This document shows, piece by piece, positions 5,596-5,618 of a stretch of 5,618 nucleotides of DNA. Each line of letters opens with the position of its first letter. Position 1 is the first letter of the stretch. The stretch is taken from assembly GCA_022615525.1 (NCBI GenBank), contig JAKEGN010000071.1, positions 1 to 5,618 of the forward strand. The letters run 5' to 3'. Under the pieces are notes generated by a model, which saw only the letters and a program-made list of their open reading frames with translations, had not been told where the DNA came from and made no database searches. Both the position numbers and the translations under genes were made by a program. This DNA comes from Woeseiaceae bacterium (GTDB lineage Bacteria > Pseudomonadota > Gammaproteobacteria > Steroidobacterales > Woeseiaceae).

Positions 5596-5618
5596 GCCGG
5601 GATCCTCGCAGGTTGTTG

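Noticed and set aside
5596..5618. Possible relA terminator or start of a following gene
   Set aside because: The 23 nt after the relA stop contain neither a hairpin with a T-run nor a start codon with a ribosome binding site. The window ends too soon to judge.

Overview
The window looks like an ordinary chromosomal segment of a gammaproteobacterium. It is G+C-rich (roughly 60% by eye). It carries the conserved cluster yebC-ruvC-ruvA-ruvB-ybgC-tolQ, an order known from many gammaproteobacteria, together with a monofunctional, hydrolase-dead RelA, which is typical of Beta/Gammaproteobacteria. I cannot name the genus. There are no RNA genes, mobile elements, CRISPR arrays or signs of recent transfer. 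No stretch above about 85 bp lacks a gene.

Layout. One leftward (minus-strand) operon runs from 3377 down to the left edge: yebC (3377-2634), ruvC (2625-2104), ruvA (2107-1520), ruvB (1516-467), ybgC (445-32), and the first 11 codons of tolQ (35-1, cut by the window edge). The genes are almost contiguous. Gaps are 8, 3 and 21 nt, and there are ATGA stop/start overlaps at ruvC/ruvA and ybgC/tolQ, so translational coupling and a single transcript are likely. Rightward, relA (3463-5595) fills the rest, followed by 23 nt without a recognisable feature.

Function. RuvA, RuvB and RuvC form the resolvasome that branch-migrates and cleaves Holliday junctions. YebC belongs to the YebC/TACO1 family, now regarded as ribosome-associated translation factors and previously annotated as transcription regulators. 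YbgC is a hotdog acyl-CoA thioesterase that commonly heads the tol-pal envelope operon, and TolQ is the inner-membrane motor subunit of that system. RelA makes (p)ppGpp on ribosomes stalled with uncharged tRNA. Its HD hydrolase site is lost, so a separate SpoT-type hydrolase is expected elsewhere in the genome.

The most noteworthy non-coding feature is the 85-bp divergent yebC/relA intergenic region. A near-palindromic -10-like element (GTATGATAC, centre 3419) reads as TATGAT for relA and TATCAT for yebC. It is flanked at exactly equal distances by inverted 8-mers (TGATGTGC at 3391-3398 and GCACATCA at 3440-3447). This suggests one symmetric bidirectional promoter/operator driving both the stringent-response synthetase and the yebC-ruv-ybgC-tol transcript. 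A second point is the relA start: the first ATG has no Shine-Dalgarno, whereas an in-frame GTG 18 codons later follows a strong one. I found no previously undescribed multi-gene system here.
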